Below are positions 6,615-7,219 of a stretch of 7,219 nt of DNA, piece by piece. How positions within the stretch are numbered: position 1 is the stretch's first letter; each line of letters opens with the position of its first letter. Both the position numbers and the translations under genes were made by a program. The notes below the pieces were generated by a model that was not told the DNA's origin, did no database searches, and saw only the letters and a program-made list of their open reading frames with translations. Source of the DNA: Stenotrophomonas maltophilia (GTDB taxonomy: Bacteria; Pseudomonadota; Gammaproteobacteria; Xanthomonadales; Xanthomonadaceae); contig DGIP01000157.1 in assembly GCA_002386405.1 (NCBI GenBank), forward strand, positions 1 to 7,219, written 5' to 3'.

Positions 6615-7205
6615 ATGCAGGACCATTGCGATCCCTTTCCGCCGTTCCATGGCCGCGATCGATTGATAGCCGCCATCGATCACGCCGTGCAGCATGACGA
6701 TCCACAGCAGATCGCCAGAACGCTGCGCGGTGCGCTCTGCGAGGCCATTGCCGACAGCCGCATCCAGCTGCCGGCCTGCGTGCACCGCCCGATCAGCGAC
6801 CACTACGCCCGCCGCGAGCTGTACCGCAGCCCGGCGTACGGCTACAGCATCGTGGCGATGAGCTGGGCGCCGGGGCAGGGCACGCCGCTGCATGACCACA
6901 GCGGCCTGTGGTGCGTGGAAGGGGTGTGGCTGGGGCAGCTGGAAGTCACCCAGTACCGGCTTCTGGAACGCCGTGGCGAACGCTTCCGCTTCCAGCCCGA
7001 ACCGTCGGTGATTGGCGACTGCGGCAGTGCGGGCAGCCTGATTCCGCCGCACGAGTACCACACCATCCGCAACACCAGCGACGAACGGCTGGCCATTTCC
7101 GTGCACGTCTACCAGGGCGAAATGACCCGCAGCGTGATCTTCGAACCTGGCCACGACGGCTGGTACGAGCGCCGCATGAAAGAAATGGAAACCGACGCCG
7201 CGTAG
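6615..7205 (+). CDS. Cysteine dioxygenase-family (thiol dioxygenase) protein
   Basis: This 196-residue cupin protein resembles type I cysteine dioxygenase, a cytoplasmic non-heme iron enzyme that oxidises cysteine to cysteine sulfinate. The iron ligands are His93 and His95 in PLHDHSGLWC and His149 in PPHEYHTIRN. The SxHxY set is Ser162-His164-Tyr166 in ISVHVYQ. Cys100 lies five residues after the second histidine, the position of Cys93 in the mammalian enzyme, where it cross-links to the tyrosine corresponding to Tyr166. An ungapped comparison from the HDH motif puts Arg67 where mammalian Arg60 binds the substrate carboxylate, which favours cysteine over 3-mercaptopropionate. Length is normal for the family (about 200). 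The ATG at 6615 lacks a well-spaced ribosome site; no better start was seen. It is separated from the esterases by 161 bases and probably transcribed alone. Another thiol substrate cannot be excluded. Confidence 0.87.
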   Translation: MQDHCDPFPPFHGRDRLIAAIDHAVQHDDPQQIARTLRGALCEAIADSRIQLPACVHRPISDHYARRELYRSPAYGYSIVAMSWAPGQGTPLHDHSGLWCVEGVWLGQLEVTQYRLLERRGERFRFQPEPSVIGDCGSAGSLIPPHEYHTIRNTSDERLAISVHVYQGEMTRSVIFEPGHDGWYERRMKEMETDAA

Positions 7206-7219
7206 CGCCACGCCCTGCG
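7202..7219 (+). repeat. Second GTAG-headed palindromic element, cut by window end
   Basis: GTAG (7202-7205) is followed by CGCCACGC (7206-7213), CCT, then GCG at the last three bases. GCG is exactly the start of the expected complementary arm GCGTGGCG. As in the element at 6450, the TAG of the head is a stop codon, here that of the dioxygenase gene. The two elements agree at 11 of the first 12 bases after aligning GTAG. The second arm is outside the window, so the hairpin is only partly seen. Confidence 0.42.

Overview
The window is high-GC bacterial DNA with the gene style of the Lysobacterales/Xanthomonadaceae. Stenotrophomonas or a close relative is the best guess, because two short hairpins with a GTAG head resemble the SMAG-type repeats of that genus. 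The assignment is inference; there is no rRNA or other taxonomic marker here.

Bases 1 to 3686 hold a four-gene operon on the minus strand. It reads, from right to left, a 2-keto-4-pentenoate hydratase-type enzyme (2865-3686), a TRAP solute-binding protein with a Tat-lipoprotein signal (1823-2827), the small TRAP membrane subunit (1278-1811) and the large TRAP membrane subunit (1-1274, cut just before its stop). Gaps are 37, 11 and 3 bases, so co-transcription is very likely. Together they form a complete three-part sodium- or proton-driven importer for an organic acid, plus one cytoplasmic enzyme that probably acts on the imported acid.

Bases 3687 to 3838 form a divergent control region. Both promoters use nearly the same -10 bases, and an imperfect LacI-like operator lies inside the minus-strand spacer, so one regulator could control both directions.

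Bases 3839 to 6453 hold two exported esterases on the plus strand that overlap by ATGA. The first is an acetyl-xylan-esterase-like alpha/beta hydrolase with a Sec-type signal. The second is a type B carboxylesterase with a twin-arginine signal. The simplest joint reading is that the esterases release an acid or deacylate a sugar acid outside the cytoplasm, the TRAP system imports it, and the hydratase-family enzyme processes it. The substrate is not proven; an acylated plant-wall uronate or aromatic acid is the leading guess.

Bases 6454 to 6614 are intergenic and hold a GTAG-type hairpin and a weak promoter. Bases 6615 to 7205 encode a cysteine dioxygenase-family protein, probably unrelated to the esterase/TRAP locus. 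A second GTAG hairpin starts over its stop codon and is cut by the window edge.
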